DNA of 64,000 nucleotides from Cyclobacteriaceae bacterium (GTDB lineage Bacteria > Bacteroidota > Bacteroidia > Cytophagales > Cyclobacteriaceae): positions 1 to 64,000 of the forward strand of contig JANQSI010000003.1 in assembly GCA_028284125.1 (NCBI GenBank), given 5' to 3'. Positions 53,444 to 63,522 of this stretch are shown here, one piece after another. A model generated the notes under the pieces. That model worked only from the letters and a program-made list of their open reading frames with translations, had not been told where the DNA came from and did not search any database. How positions within the stretch are numbered: the stretch's first letter is position 1; each line of letters begins with the position of its first letter. The position numbers were made by a program, and so were the translations under genes.

Positions 53444-55798
53444 ATGTTCTACTACCTTAAGATCACTTTTAGAAATTTTCTGCGTCACAAAGTTTCATCA
53501 GCTATCAATTTGATTGGCCTAACTACCGGCCTCACCTGTGCCTTCTTTATTTATTTATGGGTTCAGGATGAATTCAAGATCAATAAGTTCCATGAAAAGG
53601 ACGATCGTTTGTTTCGTGTGATGGAATTTCAGACGTATTCTAACGAAGTTTTTGCTACCAACTCGACACCAGGCATTCTTGCCGAAAACTTGAAAATAGA
53701 TTTTCCCGACATCCAGTATGCAGCAACAACCACCTGGATCAGTAAAGCTTTATTAGCACATGAAACCACTTATTTCCGAGAGAATGGCTACCACGTTGGA
53801 GAGGATTTTTTCAACATCTTTTCATACCCGCTCCTAACCGGTAGTCCCGATCAGGTTTTAAAAGACAAAACATCTATTTGTATCTCAAGAAATGTTGCAA
53901 CCAAATTTTTCGGAAGCGTAGAAGCAGCAGTTGGAAAGACCTTACGCTACGAAGATGATCGTGATTTCATCGTCTCAGGTGTTTTTGAAAATATTAACCC
54001 AAAATCAACGTACATTTTTGATTATGTTCTTCCTTTTGAAGATTACAAAGACAGAAACGATTGGGTTACACGATGGGGAAATAACGGGCCGCACACTTTT
54101 GTAATCATCCAGGAAGGCGCTGATCCAGCCGAGGTGACAAAGAAAATTGCCGGATATGTCAAGTCAAAAGATGAAGAAGTTGAGACTGTAGAGCTCTTTT
54201 TGAAGAAGTATTCTGAACAATACTTGTATGGTGGATACACCAACGGGGTTCCTGATGGCGGGAGAATTGAGTATGTACAGCTTTTCTCTATTATTGCCAT
54301 TTTCATAATGGTTATCGCCTGTATCAATTTCATGAACCTCTCAACCGCCAGAGCTTCTAAACGAGCACATGAAGTAGGGGTCAGAAAAGCGATTGGCGCA
54401 AATCGTAGAACCCTGGTTCGTCAATACATAGGAGAAGCCGTTTTAATCGCATTATTCTCAATGGTTCTTTCCGTAGTAATTGCCGCAATTCTACTGCCGC
54501 AATTCAATGAGATTACAGACAAAAGTATTTCGATTGAATTCACTCCACAGCTTATAATTATTTCACTTGTGACAGTCATTTTGACCGGAGTTTTAGCTGG
54601 AAGTTATCCAGCACTTTACCTAACACATTTCAGACCTGTTCAGGTCTTGAAAGGTGAAATCAAAAGCTCAATAGGCGAAATCTGGGCCAGAAAAGGCTTG
54701 GTTGTTTTCCAATTTACCATCACAATTATTTTGATTGTTGGTGTGATCGTGATTCACAAACAAACGCAATATGCATACACAAAGAATTTGGGATACAGCC
54801 AGGATAATCTAGTCTTCTTCACTCAGGATGGAAGTATTACCGATAGAAGGGAGGCCTTTTTCAATGAATTAAGAAAAATTCCAGGTGTTGCCTCAGCCGC
54901 AGGCACAAGCCATAGCATGATCAGTCAAAATAGCAACACTTTTGGATTGGAATGGAGAGGAAAAGTTCCAGATACTCGTATCCTTTTTGAGAATTTCAGA
55001 GTAGACTATGATTTTCAAAAAACGATGGATTTTCAAATGGTTCAAGGACGATGGTTCGACAAAGAGTTTGGCGCTGATAGTTCTAAGATTGTTTTGAATG
55101 AAGAAGCTGTAAGAGTTATGGGTTTCACTCCAGAAGAGGCCATTGGTGAAAACATCCGACTATGGGAAGAATACGATCTTGAAGTGATCGGTGTGGTTAA
55201 AGATTTCCATTTTCAATCCATTCACCGACAAGTAGATCCTGCATTTTTCAGACTTGGTAGTACCTGGCTGGCAGCTGTCCGTTTGGAAAAGGGACGTGAA
55301 GTCCAGGCCATGGATCAAGTTCAAGAAGTTTACGAATCGTTCAGCCCAGGTTTCATCTTTGAATATGATTTTTTGGATAAAAACTACCAGGAGCTTTATA
55401 ATTCAGAAAGAAGAATTGGTACACTCTCCTCCTACTTTGCTGGATTTGCAATTCTCATTTCGTGTCTTGGTCTATTCGGTTTAGCTTCATTTACCGCCGA
55501 AAGAAGAATTAAAGAAATTGGAATCAGAAAAGTACTTGGAGCTAGTGTAACCAACATTGTTCTGATGCTTTCAAAGGATTTTACGAGACTTGTGACAGTG
55601 TCTATCGTTATCGCCATTCCAATTTCATGGTACTTGATGAGAGAATGGCTAAGCAACTTTGCGTACAAAATCAACCTTGGTGTATGGTTGTTTGTTGGAG
55701 CTGCTCTTGTATCTTTAGTGATCGCTTGGCTTACGGTTAGCTCCCAAGCATTAAGAGCAGCCAATATTAATCCGGCCAAGTGTTTGAAAGATGAATGA
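53444..55798 (+). CDS. ABC transporter permease, FtsX/MacB type (tandem copy 1)
   Basis: This 784-residue inner-membrane protein has the same plan as the 1240 gene: an N-terminal helix (about 19-39), a MacB_PCD periplasmic domain, three helices around 285-400, then a repeat ending RRIKEIGIRKVLGAS and NPAKCLKDE. It lacks an ATPase domain and no ATPase gene is adjacent. The next gene is a close paralog; the C-terminal about 110 residues are almost the same in both. This points to a recent tandem duplication or gene conversion. Confidence 0.88.
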   Translation: MFYYLKITFRNFLRHKVSSAINLIGLTTGLTCAFFIYLWVQDEFKINKFHEKDDRLFRVMEFQTYSNEVFATNSTPGILAENLKIDFPDIQYAATTTWISKALLAHETTYFRENGYHVGEDFFNIFSYPLLTGSPDQVLKDKTSICISRNVATKFFGSVEAAVGKTLRYEDDRDFIVSGVFENINPKSTYIFDYVLPFEDYKDRNDWVTRWGNNGPHTFVIIQEGADPAEVTKKIAGYVKSKDEEVETVELFLKKYSEQYLYGGYTNGVPDGGRIEYVQLFSIIAIFIMVIACINFMNLSTARASKRAHEVGVRKAIGANRRTLVRQYIGEAVLIALFSMVLSVVIAAILLPQFNEITDKSISIEFTPQLIIISLVTVILTGVLAGSYPALYLTHFRPVQVLKGEIKSSIGEIWARKGLVVFQFTITIILIVGVIVIHKQTQYAYTKNLGYSQDNLVFFTQDGSITDRREAFFNELRKIPGVASAAGTSHSMISQNSNTFGLEWRGKVPDTRILFENFRVDYDFQKTMDFQMVQGRWFDKEFGADSSKIVLNEEAVRVMGFTPEEAIGENIRLWEEYDLEVIGVVKDFHFQSIHRQVDPAFFRLGSTWLAAVRLEKGREVQAMDQVQEVYESFSPGFIFEYDFLDKNYQELYNSERRIGTLSSYFAGFAILISCLGLFGLASFTAERRIKEIGIRKVLGASVTNIVLMLSKDFTRLVTVSIVIAIPISWYLMREWLSNFAYKINLGVWLFVGAALVSLVIAWLTVSSQALRAANINPAKCLKDE

Positions 55799-55855
55799 GG
55801 AGTCTGACTTTAGGTCAGGGTTTGATGATTTGATTTTAACACCAAATGCTACCTC

Positions 55856-58201
55856 ATGACATACTACATTCGTATTCTTCTAAGGAGTCTTTTTAGAAAT
55901 AAAACACTTACATTAATAAATCTAGTAGGACTGACGGCTGGTCTTGCCGGTTCATTACTCATCTACTTGTGGGTTCAAGATGAAAGGAGCGTTGACAAGT
56001 TTCATGCAAATGACGAGCGCTTATATAGGGTCATGGAGTATCAGAACTATTCCGATCGGGTCGTTGCTACTACTTCCACCCCCTACATTTTAGCAGATAA
56101 TCTTAAAATTGACTTTCCAGAAGTTGAATATTCCGCCACCATCACCTGGTTGAATCGTAGACTTCTTACTCATGAAGATCTTTCATTCAAGGAAAGAGGT
56201 TTTCACGTTGGGAAGGATTTTTTCCAAATGTTTTCATATCCTCTTTTGGAAGGTAGACCAGAGGAAGTTCTGAAAAGCAGAACCTCTATTTGCATATCAA
56301 AAGAACTAGCCATCAAGTTTTTCAAGAATGTCGAATCAGCCATTGGAAAAACCATTCTCTATCGTGGTAATCGTCCATTTATTGTTTCAGGTGTTTTTGA
56401 TGACATTCCTGATAACTCTACCTACCAATTTGATTTCGTTCTTCCATACGAAGATTACATCGAAACCAATCCATCGCATAAAAATTGGACGCAAAACGGA
56501 CCTTCGACTGTTATTACCCTTAAAGCAGGAGTTGATCCTGATGACTTCAACAACAAAATAACTGGCTATGTAAAACTCAAAGATTCTCCTGACAGTAAGG
56601 TTGATCTTTTCATGAAAAAATATTCGGATCACTATCTATATGGAAAATATAGCAATGGCGTTCAGGATGGCGGACGCATCGAATACGTGCGTCTTTTTTC
56701 CATTATAGCCATATTTATTTTATTGATTGCATGCGTCAACTTTATGAATTTGGCAACTGCAAGGGCTTCTAAAAGAGCACAGGAAGTTGGCATACGAAAG
56801 GCAATTGGAGCTAACAGGGGTACACTAATCAAACATTTTTTATCTGAATCGATGATCCTCACTTCCTCAGCGATGCTCTTTGCTTATTTCATTGTCCTAA
56901 CAATTCTTCCTCAATTCAATGTGGTTACTGGTAAAAACATTGTTTTGGAATTCACAGGTGAAATAGTATTAGCATCAGGACTTGCTGTACTCATCACGGG
57001 CGCATTGGCTGGCATGTATCCGGCCATTTACTTATCGTCTTTCCAACCAGTTAAAGTCTTTAAAGGAGAAGTCAGAACTTCTTTAGGTGAAATTTGGGCT
57101 CGTAAAGGGCTAGTAATCTTCCAATTCACAATCACGATTATTCTACTCATCAGTGTTTCTATAATTTATCAACAAATACAATTCGCGCTTAAAAAGAACC
57201 TGGGGTACAACAAAGACAATGTAATATCCTTTGCGCAAGATGGAGTTATTAGGGGCAACAATACATTTTTTCAAGAATTGAGGAATCTGCCTGGAGTAGT
57301 AAGTGCAGCTGGTTCCAGCCATGGGTTGATGAGAAGGGAGAATAGCACAGCTGCACTCTCCTGGAAAGGAAAACTGCCTGGAGAAAGAATTTCATTTGAA
57401 ATATTTGATATTGATTATGACTTTTTCAATACAATGCAACTCAACATGATTGAGGGCCGAGCCTTCAACAAGACTTTTGGGTCAGACAGTTCTAGTGTAA
57501 TCATTAATGAAAGTGCAGCAAGAATCTTAGGCTCTGAAGATCTTATTGGAGAAAACATGAAGTTATGGGATGAGTTGGACATGAACATTGTAGGTGTAGT
57601 TCAGGATTTCCACTATCAGTCCATTCATAGAGAAGTCGCTCCTGCCTTTTTTAAGCTCGGACCAACCTGGAATGCTCTTGTACGAATTGAAGCCGGTAAT
57701 GAACTCCGTACGCTTGCTGATATCGAAGAGCTTTATAAATCTTATAACCCTGCTTTCTATTTTGATTTTGAGTTTCTAGACAAAAGTTACGAGAAGCTAT
57801 ACAAATCAGAAACAAAGGTTGCCACGCTTGCTGCCTACTTTGCTGGGTTTGCCATCCTAATATCATGCCTGGGACTTTTTGGCTTAGCTTCGTTTACTGC
57901 GGAAAGAAGAATTAAAGAGATTGGAATCAGAAAGGTATTGGGAGCTACTGTCACTAATATCGTTATGATGCTATCAACAGATTTCACTCGGTTGGTAGTT
58001 ATTTCGATCGTAATAGCTATTCCGATTTCATGGTATCTCATGAGCGAATGGCTAAACAATTTTGCGTACAAAATAGATCTCGGCGTGTGGTTATTCGTGG
58101 GGGCAGCTGCTGCATCATTAATTATCGCATGGCTCACGGTTAGCTCTCAGGCATTCAGAGCTGCAAGTATTAACCCGGCAAAGTGCTTGAAAGATGAATA
58201 G
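55856..58201 (+). CDS. ABC transporter permease, FtsX/MacB type (tandem copy 2)
   Basis: This 781-residue paralog starts 57 bases after copy 1 stops. It has the same domain order and the same C-terminus (ERRIKEIGIRKVLGATV, NPAKCLKDE), while the periplasmic domain has diverged more (RSVDKFHANDERLYRVMEYQ against KINKFHEKDDRLFRVMEFQ). The pair could form a heterodimer working on one envelope substrate or serve different ones. The required ATPase must be encoded elsewhere. It converges with the aminotransferase gene, 12 bases away. Confidence 0.88.
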   Translation: MTYYIRILLRSLFRNKTLTLINLVGLTAGLAGSLLIYLWVQDERSVDKFHANDERLYRVMEYQNYSDRVVATTSTPYILADNLKIDFPEVEYSATITWLNRRLLTHEDLSFKERGFHVGKDFFQMFSYPLLEGRPEEVLKSRTSICISKELAIKFFKNVESAIGKTILYRGNRPFIVSGVFDDIPDNSTYQFDFVLPYEDYIETNPSHKNWTQNGPSTVITLKAGVDPDDFNNKITGYVKLKDSPDSKVDLFMKKYSDHYLYGKYSNGVQDGGRIEYVRLFSIIAIFILLIACVNFMNLATARASKRAQEVGIRKAIGANRGTLIKHFLSESMILTSSAMLFAYFIVLTILPQFNVVTGKNIVLEFTGEIVLASGLAVLITGALAGMYPAIYLSSFQPVKVFKGEVRTSLGEIWARKGLVIFQFTITIILLISVSIIYQQIQFALKKNLGYNKDNVISFAQDGVIRGNNTFFQELRNLPGVVSAAGSSHGLMRRENSTAALSWKGKLPGERISFEIFDIDYDFFNTMQLNMIEGRAFNKTFGSDSSSVIINESAARILGSEDLIGENMKLWDELDMNIVGVVQDFHYQSIHREVAPAFFKLGPTWNALVRIEAGNELRTLADIEELYKSYNPAFYFDFEFLDKSYEKLYKSETKVATLAAYFAGFAILISCLGLFGLASFTAERRIKEIGIRKVLGATVTNIVMMLSTDFTRLVVISIVIAIPISWYLMSEWLNNFAYKIDLGVWLFVGAAAASLIIAWLTVSSQAFRAASINPAKCLKDE

Positions 58202-58213
58202 CTAAATAACTAC

Positions 58214-59026
58214 TCAGGACAAGTTATTAATGTAATCTCTGAATTGCTGCCACAGTTGATTCGTGATTGGACCAATAGCTCCATCCCCTATCGTAGTGTC
58301 ATCAACTTTTAGAATTGGCATCACTTCCTTGATGGTACTGGAAATAAATACTTCATCGGCGTTGTAAACATCATTAAGACTCACGTCTGCGATTTTACAA
58401 TCAAACGAACCTTCCATAGACTTCAGGATATGTTTTCTTGTGATGCCATGCAAAATGTTCCGTTCAGGTGTTCGAATCGATCCATCCTTGATTACGAAAA
58501 CATTACTTCGAGAAGCTTCGCTAACAATTCCATCTTTATGATAGAGAACATCAACCGCCTTAGCTCTCATTTTGCTCTCATGTAATTGAACGCTTGGGAA
58601 ATAGTTAAGGTGTTTGATCAATGGAGTTTCCCTTACATACTCGTGAGTGATCAAGTTGCTATTCTGGATAGTTGGATTTACCGGATGTGCGGCATTGATA
58701 ATGTAAAAAAGTGGCTCCAAAACTTCATCAGTTTCAGATCCATGTCCCAATAGAATAAGTTTGAAAGAAGAATCAGCATAACTATTCTTTTCCAGGAGTG
58801 CACTTACCGCTTCTCTAATTTCATCTTTCTCAATTTTTCGACTTAAATGTAGCGGCTCTTGAGATCGATCAAATCGGTCTAAGTAATCTTCTAGGAAAGT
58901 TGGTTTTCCATTTCTCGCTCGGAAAAAATCGAATATTCCAAAACTTCGATGCAGTCCAAGATTATGAATCGAAATCGAAACCTCTGATTCATCTACAATT
59001 TGTCCATTGAAATAACAAAACGCCAT
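58214..59026 (-). CDS. Aminotransferase class IV, PLP-dependent
   Basis: This 270-residue enzyme starts at ATG 59026. It has the fold-type IV hallmarks: H-R-S-F-G-I-F-D-F-F-R (about 26-36), the PLP lysine K138 in IKHLNY, and E170 with SNVFVI. The group includes branched-chain aminotransferase, D-amino-acid transaminase and aminodeoxychorismate lyase. The sequence does not settle which, and it is short for ilvE. It is not in an obvious pathway operon. A lyase or transaminase role is equally possible. Confidence 0.85.
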   Translation of the reverse strand: MAFCYFNGQIVDESEVSISIHNLGLHRSFGIFDFFRARNGKPTFLEDYLDRFDRSQEPLHLSRKIEKDEIREAVSALLEKNSYADSSFKLILLGHGSETDEVLEPLFYIINAAHPVNPTIQNSNLITHEYVRETPLIKHLNYFPSVQLHESKMRAKAVDVLYHKDGIVSEASRSNVFVIKDGSIRTPERNILHGITRKHILKSMEGSFDCKIADVSLNDVYNADEVFISSTIKEVMPILKVDDTTIGDGAIGPITNQLWQQFRDYINNLS

Positions 59027-59080
59027 GACGAAAATTAATTTCACAATTCTAGTGAGAATTAATCTGATTTAATTGAAAAC

Positions 59081-59815
59081 TCAAGAAATAATCATGTGAA
59101 CAAGGTACGCTACAAACGCTCCGGATAAGGGTCCAAGAATAGGAATCCAGGAATAGCTCCAATCACTCGAACCTTTCCCTTGAATCGGTAGTATGGCGTG
59201 CATAATCCTTGGCCCAAGATCACGTGCCGGATTAATCGCATAACCTGTAGTGCCACCCAAACCCATCCCAATAATCATGACAAGAAATCCTACAGGTAAT
59301 GCCCCGATCGAGCCTAACCCAACAACAATCTCAGTTCTTTGACCTTCTACCTCTGGTGCTGCTATGTATAAGAGGACAAATACAAGAAAGAAGGTCCCAG
59401 TCAGTTCATTGAAAAAATTGATGGGGAAATTCCTGATTTGAGGAGCTGTTGCAAACACACCAAGCTTTGATGATGGGTTTTCTTCTTTATCAAAATGATC
59501 TTTGAAATTGAGCCAAATCACAAATGCTCCTAACGCGGCGCCCAATATTTGAGCAGTTACATAAGGTAATACATCTGACCAACTAAATAAACCTGCAATA
59601 GCAAGACCAAAAGTCACGGCGGGATTAATGTGAGCCCCACTAAAAGGGCCAGCAACGGCAACAGCACAAAAAACGGCCAGTCCCCATCCAATGCTGATAA
59701 GTATCCAACCAGAACCGTTTCCTTTTGTACCGGTTAGTAGAACATTTGCATTAACCGCATGTCCAAGTGCAATCAGAATGAACGTGCCAATAAATTCTGC
59801 AACAATTGGTGTCAT
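59081..59815 (-). CDS. glpF: Glycerol facilitator (aquaglyceroporin, MIP family)
   Basis: This 244-residue inner-membrane channel starts at ATG 59815; the open frame continues upstream but that part is not channel-like. The two half-helix motifs are NPA (64-66, AHINPAV) and NPARD (195-199). The Asp after the second NPA is the glycerol-facilitator mark, and water-only aquaporins differ there. Six transmembrane helices are evident. No glycerol kinase lies nearby, so uptake of glycerol or small polyols is assumed. Confidence 0.88.
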   Translation of the reverse strand: MTPIVAEFIGTFILIALGHAVNANVLLTGTKGNGSGWILISIGWGLAVFCAVAVAGPFSGAHINPAVTFGLAIAGLFSWSDVLPYVTAQILGAALGAFVIWLNFKDHFDKEENPSSKLGVFATAPQIRNFPINFFNELTGTFFLVFVLLYIAAPEVEGQRTEIVVGLGSIGALPVGFLVMIIGMGLGGTTGYAINPARDLGPRIMHAILPIQGKGSSDWSYSWIPILGPLSGAFVAYLVHMIIS

Positions 59816-59902
59816 AGGAGACGCAAGTATCACATCTTCATCGTAAAATTGCAATGAATAAATGTTATCAATTCTTAACATAGAAGATGATAAATTCGAG
59901 TC

Positions 59903-60640
59903 ATGCCCAATACCTATTTCCAATTCAAGCAATTTCGAATTGATCAAAAAAGGTCAGGCATGAAAGTCACTACAGATGCTTGTTTGTTTGGAGCTTGGGT
60001 AGCCAATTTCATAAAAGATTCATCATTAAAGCCTCACCATGTTCTTGACATTGGAACGGGTACCGGTCTATTGGCTTTGATGATTGCACAGGCCACTGAA
60101 AACTCACAGATTGACGGAGTGGAAATGAACAAATATGCGCACCAAGAAGCGATTGATAATTTCAGCAATTCACCATGGGATGAGCGACTAACCTCCAGTC
60201 ATTCCTATATCCAGAAATTTCACTCTTCTTCGAAATATGACATGATCATTTGCAACCCTCCCTTTTTTGGCAAAAATCTAAAAGGTCAACTGAGCAACAA
60301 AAATCAGGCAATGCACAACGACTATTTGTCAATGGAAGAATTAAGCGATTGTATTGACAAGCATTTGTCTAATGAAGGCATTTCCTGGATCCTTTTCCCT
60401 GAATTTGAAATGAAGGTATTTACCAAATGGATGGAGAAAAAAGGTCTATATCAAACCCATGAAGTTTCGATACGAAACAAGGACAACACTCCCATTTTCA
60501 GAATAATCGGTGGTTTTTCTAGGGATAAAAAATCACCAGAAACGAACGAAATTTTAATCAGAAAGGAGGATGGCAGCTATTCAGATGAATTTTACAATTT
60601 GCTCCAGGATTATTATTTATGGGAGAAAGAAACACGTTGA
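59903..60640 (+). CDS. trmN6: tRNA1(Val) adenine-37 N6-methyltransferase
   Basis: This 245-residue cytosolic SAM enzyme of the YfiC/TrmN6 family has FRIDQKRSGMKVTTDACLFG at the N-terminus, the SAM loop GTGTG (51-55) and the catalytic NPPFF (118-122). It methylates A37 of tRNA1(Val). It is divergent from glpF with 87 bases between the starts, so they share an intergenic promoter region. Confidence 0.9.
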   Translation: MPNTYFQFKQFRIDQKRSGMKVTTDACLFGAWVANFIKDSSLKPHHVLDIGTGTGLLALMIAQATENSQIDGVEMNKYAHQEAIDNFSNSPWDERLTSSHSYIQKFHSSSKYDMIICNPPFFGKNLKGQLSNKNQAMHNDYLSMEELSDCIDKHLSNEGISWILFPEFEMKVFTKWMEKKGLYQTHEVSIRNKDNTPIFRIIGGFSRDKKSPETNEILIRKEDGSYSDEFYNLLQDYYLWEKETR

Positions 60641-60705
60641 AATAGCAGTAAGCATTTCAATCGCAAGTCTCGATCATCTATCTTTCGATTCCTAACCATT
60701 AATTC

Positions 60706-62367
60706 ATGAATCAATCAGCAGTTTTACTCTTTGTATTCTCACTCTTTTATGGATGTCAATCTCCACAGGAATCGCCGACCCAAATTGAGCGTTCAAACGA
60801 TTATAGAGACCTTGAGGATCTATTTGAAGATTGGCGAGAATTTGAAAAACCTCCAATCCAGGAAGGTGCTCCCGATTATACTGCAGAAACATTCGCCAAA
60901 AGATGGCCTGATTTTCAAAACATTCAGGCAAAACTTCTTGCCATCGATACCACCGGTTGGCCAATTCATCAAAAAGTAGATTGGATGGTTGTATGGGCAG
61001 AAATGAATGGATACGATTTCAATCACAGGATTCTTCAACCGTGGGTTCGCGATCCGGCCTTTTATAAATCAGTCTGGACTTATCGAAGCGATGTTCCTGC
61101 ACATGAAGGACCAACACATCATATGACAACAGAACTCTGGACCTATCAAATGCCATTGAGCATTTCAGAAAGAAATAGATTGCTAAATGATCTAAGAGTC
61201 ATTCGTCCGCTAAACGAGCAAGCAAAGAGAAACCTGACAGGAAATGCTAAAGATCTTTGGATCACTGGAATACGCACCATTCGTACCCAAAGTGAAACAC
61301 TAAGTCTACTTTTAGAAGAACCCACTTTCCAAAATGACCAAGAACTAATTGCAACCATCCAAACAGCCATTTCTTCCACCAATGACCTTGTTGGTTGGTT
61401 GGAAGAACAAGCCAAATCTAAGACCGGACCTTCAGGAATCGGAAAAGAAAATTACACCTGGTACTTACAAAATGTTCATCTTGTGCCGCTCACCTGGGAA
61501 GATGAGGTGATGATTCTAAAAAGGGAATTAGCACGTGCCTGGTCTGCCTTAAAATTGGAAGAGCACCGAAACCGAAAGCTGCCACCCATTATTCCCGTTG
61601 AATCTCCTGAAGCATATGATGCCCTCGCCGAACAATCGGCGAAGAGCTTGATGAATTTTCTCGACAAGCAAGAATTTGTAACTGTCAAAGATTATTTCGA
61701 ACCGGCACTTCGAGTCCATCTTGGACAATTTGTACCCAAAGAAACCCGCAACTTTTTCTGGATTACAGCTCATCATGACCCCAGACCATTGTACTCCCAT
61801 TTCTATCACTGGTTTGAATTGGCTCAGATGGATCTCGAACCACATGCGAGTGAGATTCGAAGAGAGCCTTTGCTTTACAACATTTTCGATTCACGAAACG
61901 AAGGAGTAGCCACGGGTGTCGAAGAGATGTTTATGGATGCTGGATTGTATGATGACAACCCGAGAGTGCGGGAAATTGTGTACATCATGATCGCTCAACG
62001 AGCAGCTAGAGGACTTGGCTCTCTTTATGCTCACGCCAATGAAATGACAATGGAAGAGGCAGGAGGCATTCATTCAGAATACACGCCGCGTGGATGGATG
62101 AAAACCGAAAAGGAATTACTCATTTTTGAACAACACCTATATCTCCGTCAGCCTGGCTATGGAACGAGCTACATTACCGGTAAGTATTTACTAGAGGACA
62201 CCATGGCAGAATTTGCAAAGATTAAGGAGCAACAAAACGAGGAATTCAAAATGAAGAATTTCTTTGATCAGTTGAATGAGATCGGGTGTATTCCAATGAT
62301 CCTTGGGCGCTGGGAAATGACCGGGAATGATGAACCCATCCAGTTGATACTTAAAAATTCCATATAG
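60706..62367 (+). CDS. DUF885-like lipoprotein lacking the zinc motif
   Basis: This 553-residue predicted lipoprotein (lipobox Y-G-C, Cys17) has the helical layout of DUF885 peptidase-like proteins, including the [16 protein letters not shown] and [20 protein letters not shown] blocks. The usual HExxPGHH zinc motif of that family is replaced in the matching place by [12 protein letters not shown], so hydrolysis is doubtful or uses other residues. An HEGPTHH occurs early (about 128-134) but in a different context. It is followed 7 bases later by a SnoaL-like gene. Confidence 0.7.
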   Translation: MNQSAVLLFVFSLFYGCQSPQESPTQIERSNDYRDLEDLFEDWREFEKPPIQEGAPDYTAETFAKRWPDFQNIQAKLLAIDTTGWPIHQKVDWMVVWAEMNGYDFNHRILQPWVRDPAFYKSVWTYRSDVPAHEGPTHHMTTELWTYQMPLSISERNRLLNDLRVIRPLNEQAKRNLTGNAKDLWITGIRTIRTQSETLSLLLEEPTFQNDQELIATIQTAISSTNDLVGWLEEQAKSKTGPSGIGKENYTWYLQNVHLVPLTWEDEVMILKRELARAWSALKLEEHRNRKLPPIIPVESPEAYDALAEQSAKSLMNFLDKQEFVTVKDYFEPALRVHLGQFVPKETRNFFWITAHHDPRPLYSHFYHWFELAQMDLEPHASEIRREPLLYNIFDSRNEGVATGVEEMFMDAGLYDDNPRVREIVYIMIAQRAARGLGSLYAHANEMTMEEAGGIHSEYTPRGWMKTEKELLIFEQHLYLRQPGYGTSYITGKYLLEDTMAEFAKIKEQQNEEFKMKNFFDQLNEIGCIPMILGRWEMTGNDEPIQLILKNSI

Positions 62368-62374
62368 TTACCGT

Positions 62375-62752
62375 ATGAGTTTAGAAGAAAATAAGAAAAA
62401 CGCAATCGCCTTCTACAAAATGGCTTACGAGGGAAGCCCAAAAGAAGCGGTAGAACTTTACATTGGAGACGAGTACATTCAACACAATCCTGATGTTGCA
62501 AATGGCACTCAGGGGTTTATCGATTACTTTGAACGGATGCAAGAAGAGTATCTAGAAAAATCGATTGAGTTTGTTCGATGCATTGCAGAAGGAGATCTTG
62601 TCGCTTTACACACACATCAAACCTGGCCTGGAAATGATGAATACGTGACCATGGATTTTTTTAGGTTTGATATCAATGGAAAAATTGTAGAGCACTGGGA
62701 CTCCATTCAGCAAATTCCTGCACAATCTGCGAATGAGAATACGATGTACTAG
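62375..62752 (+). CDS. SnoaL-like/NTF2-fold protein
   Basis: This 125-residue cytosolic alpha+beta-barrel protein belongs to the SnoaL-like cyclase/NTF2 superfamily. It has A-I-A-F-Y-K-M-A-Y-E-G, DEYIQHNPDVANGTQGF and FFRFDINGKIVEHWD. Members are small-molecule isomerases, cyclases or of unknown role. Asp and His in the pocket are plausible catalytic residues. It lies 7 bases after the DUF885-like gene and converges with the LytTR regulator 5 bases beyond its end. Confidence 0.8.
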   Translation: MSLEENKKNAIAFYKMAYEGSPKEAVELYIGDEYIQHNPDVANGTQGFIDYFERMQEEYLEKSIEFVRCIAEGDLVALHTHQTWPGNDEYVTMDFFRFDINGKIVEHWDSIQQIPAQSANENTMY

Positions 62753-62757
62753 CCAAA

Positions 62758-63522
62758 TTAAAAGTCTAGCACTTCTTTCAACCTGGAATAGCCAGACCGA
62801 CTTACATTCAATTGAGTTCCATCACCAAGGATAACCACGTGCGAATCTTTGCCCATCATTTCTACTTTGTCAATCTCTTTTAATCGGACAATGTGCGACC
62901 GATGAATTCTGACAAAATCATCAGGCGGTAGATGACTCTCATAATATTTCATCGTATTCTGTTTAATGAAATTTCCTGAGTCAGTGAAAATTTTCACATA
63001 GTCATCCATCGCTTCCAAATAGCGAATTTTATCGACTGAAACGATATGAATTTTCGTACCCGTCTTTACAGCTACACGAGAAATGAGTTCAGCTTTTTCA
63101 TAATGCTCTTCCAGCACAGAAGCAAGTCCAGTGGTCCTGCTTACTGCTTCATCCAAACCTGAAGTCACTTTCTCTTTTGCTTTGGAAATTGCCTCAGAAA
63201 ACCGTTCCTGTGAATATGGTTTAAGTAAATAATCCACTGCATTTTTTTCAAAAGCCTTAATGGCAAATTCATCATGCGCAGTACTAAAAACGATCACCGG
63301 TGCATCTTCAAGCAGTTCCAACATCTCAAATCCAGTGAGCTTGGGCATCATCACATCCAGGAAGACAAGATCCGGTTTCAACTCGTTAATCTGCTTAAAT
63401 CCTTCAAATCCATCACTGCATTCTCCAATCAATTCTATCGAATCATCTTCAGATAAATACGTCCGAATAATTTCACGGGCCAGGTGTTCATCGTCGATGA
63501 TAAGTGTTCTAATTTTCTTCAT
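62758..63522 (-). CDS. LytTR-family response regulator
   Basis: This 254-residue regulator has a receiver (acidic pair D10/D11, phospho-acceptor D56, the motif FLDVMMPKLTG) and a C-terminal LytTR domain (about 155-254, DYVKIFTDSGNF; FVRIHRSHIVRL). It overlaps the kinase gene end by 14 bases, so the two form a two-component pair. Targets are unknown. It is a second candidate, besides the 11681 gene, for the direct repeat at siaB. Confidence 0.92.
   Translation of the reverse strand: MKKIRTLIIDDEHLAREIIRTYLSEDDSIELIGECSDGFEGFKQINELKPDLVFLDVMMPKLTGFEMLELLEDAPVIVFSTAHDEFAIKAFEKNAVDYLLKPYSQERFSEAISKAKEKVTSGLDEAVSRTTGLASVLEEHYEKAELISRVAVKTGTKIHIVSVDKIRYLEAMDDYVKIFTDSGNFIKQNTMKYYESHLPPDDFVRIHRSHIVRLKEIDKVEMMGKDSHVVILGDGTQLNVSRSGYSRLKEVLDF

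Noticed and set aside
59816-59947. Upstream extension of the glycerol facilitator
   Set aside because: The added residues overlap the divergent TrmN6 start and lack channel features; ATG 59815 gives the normal length.
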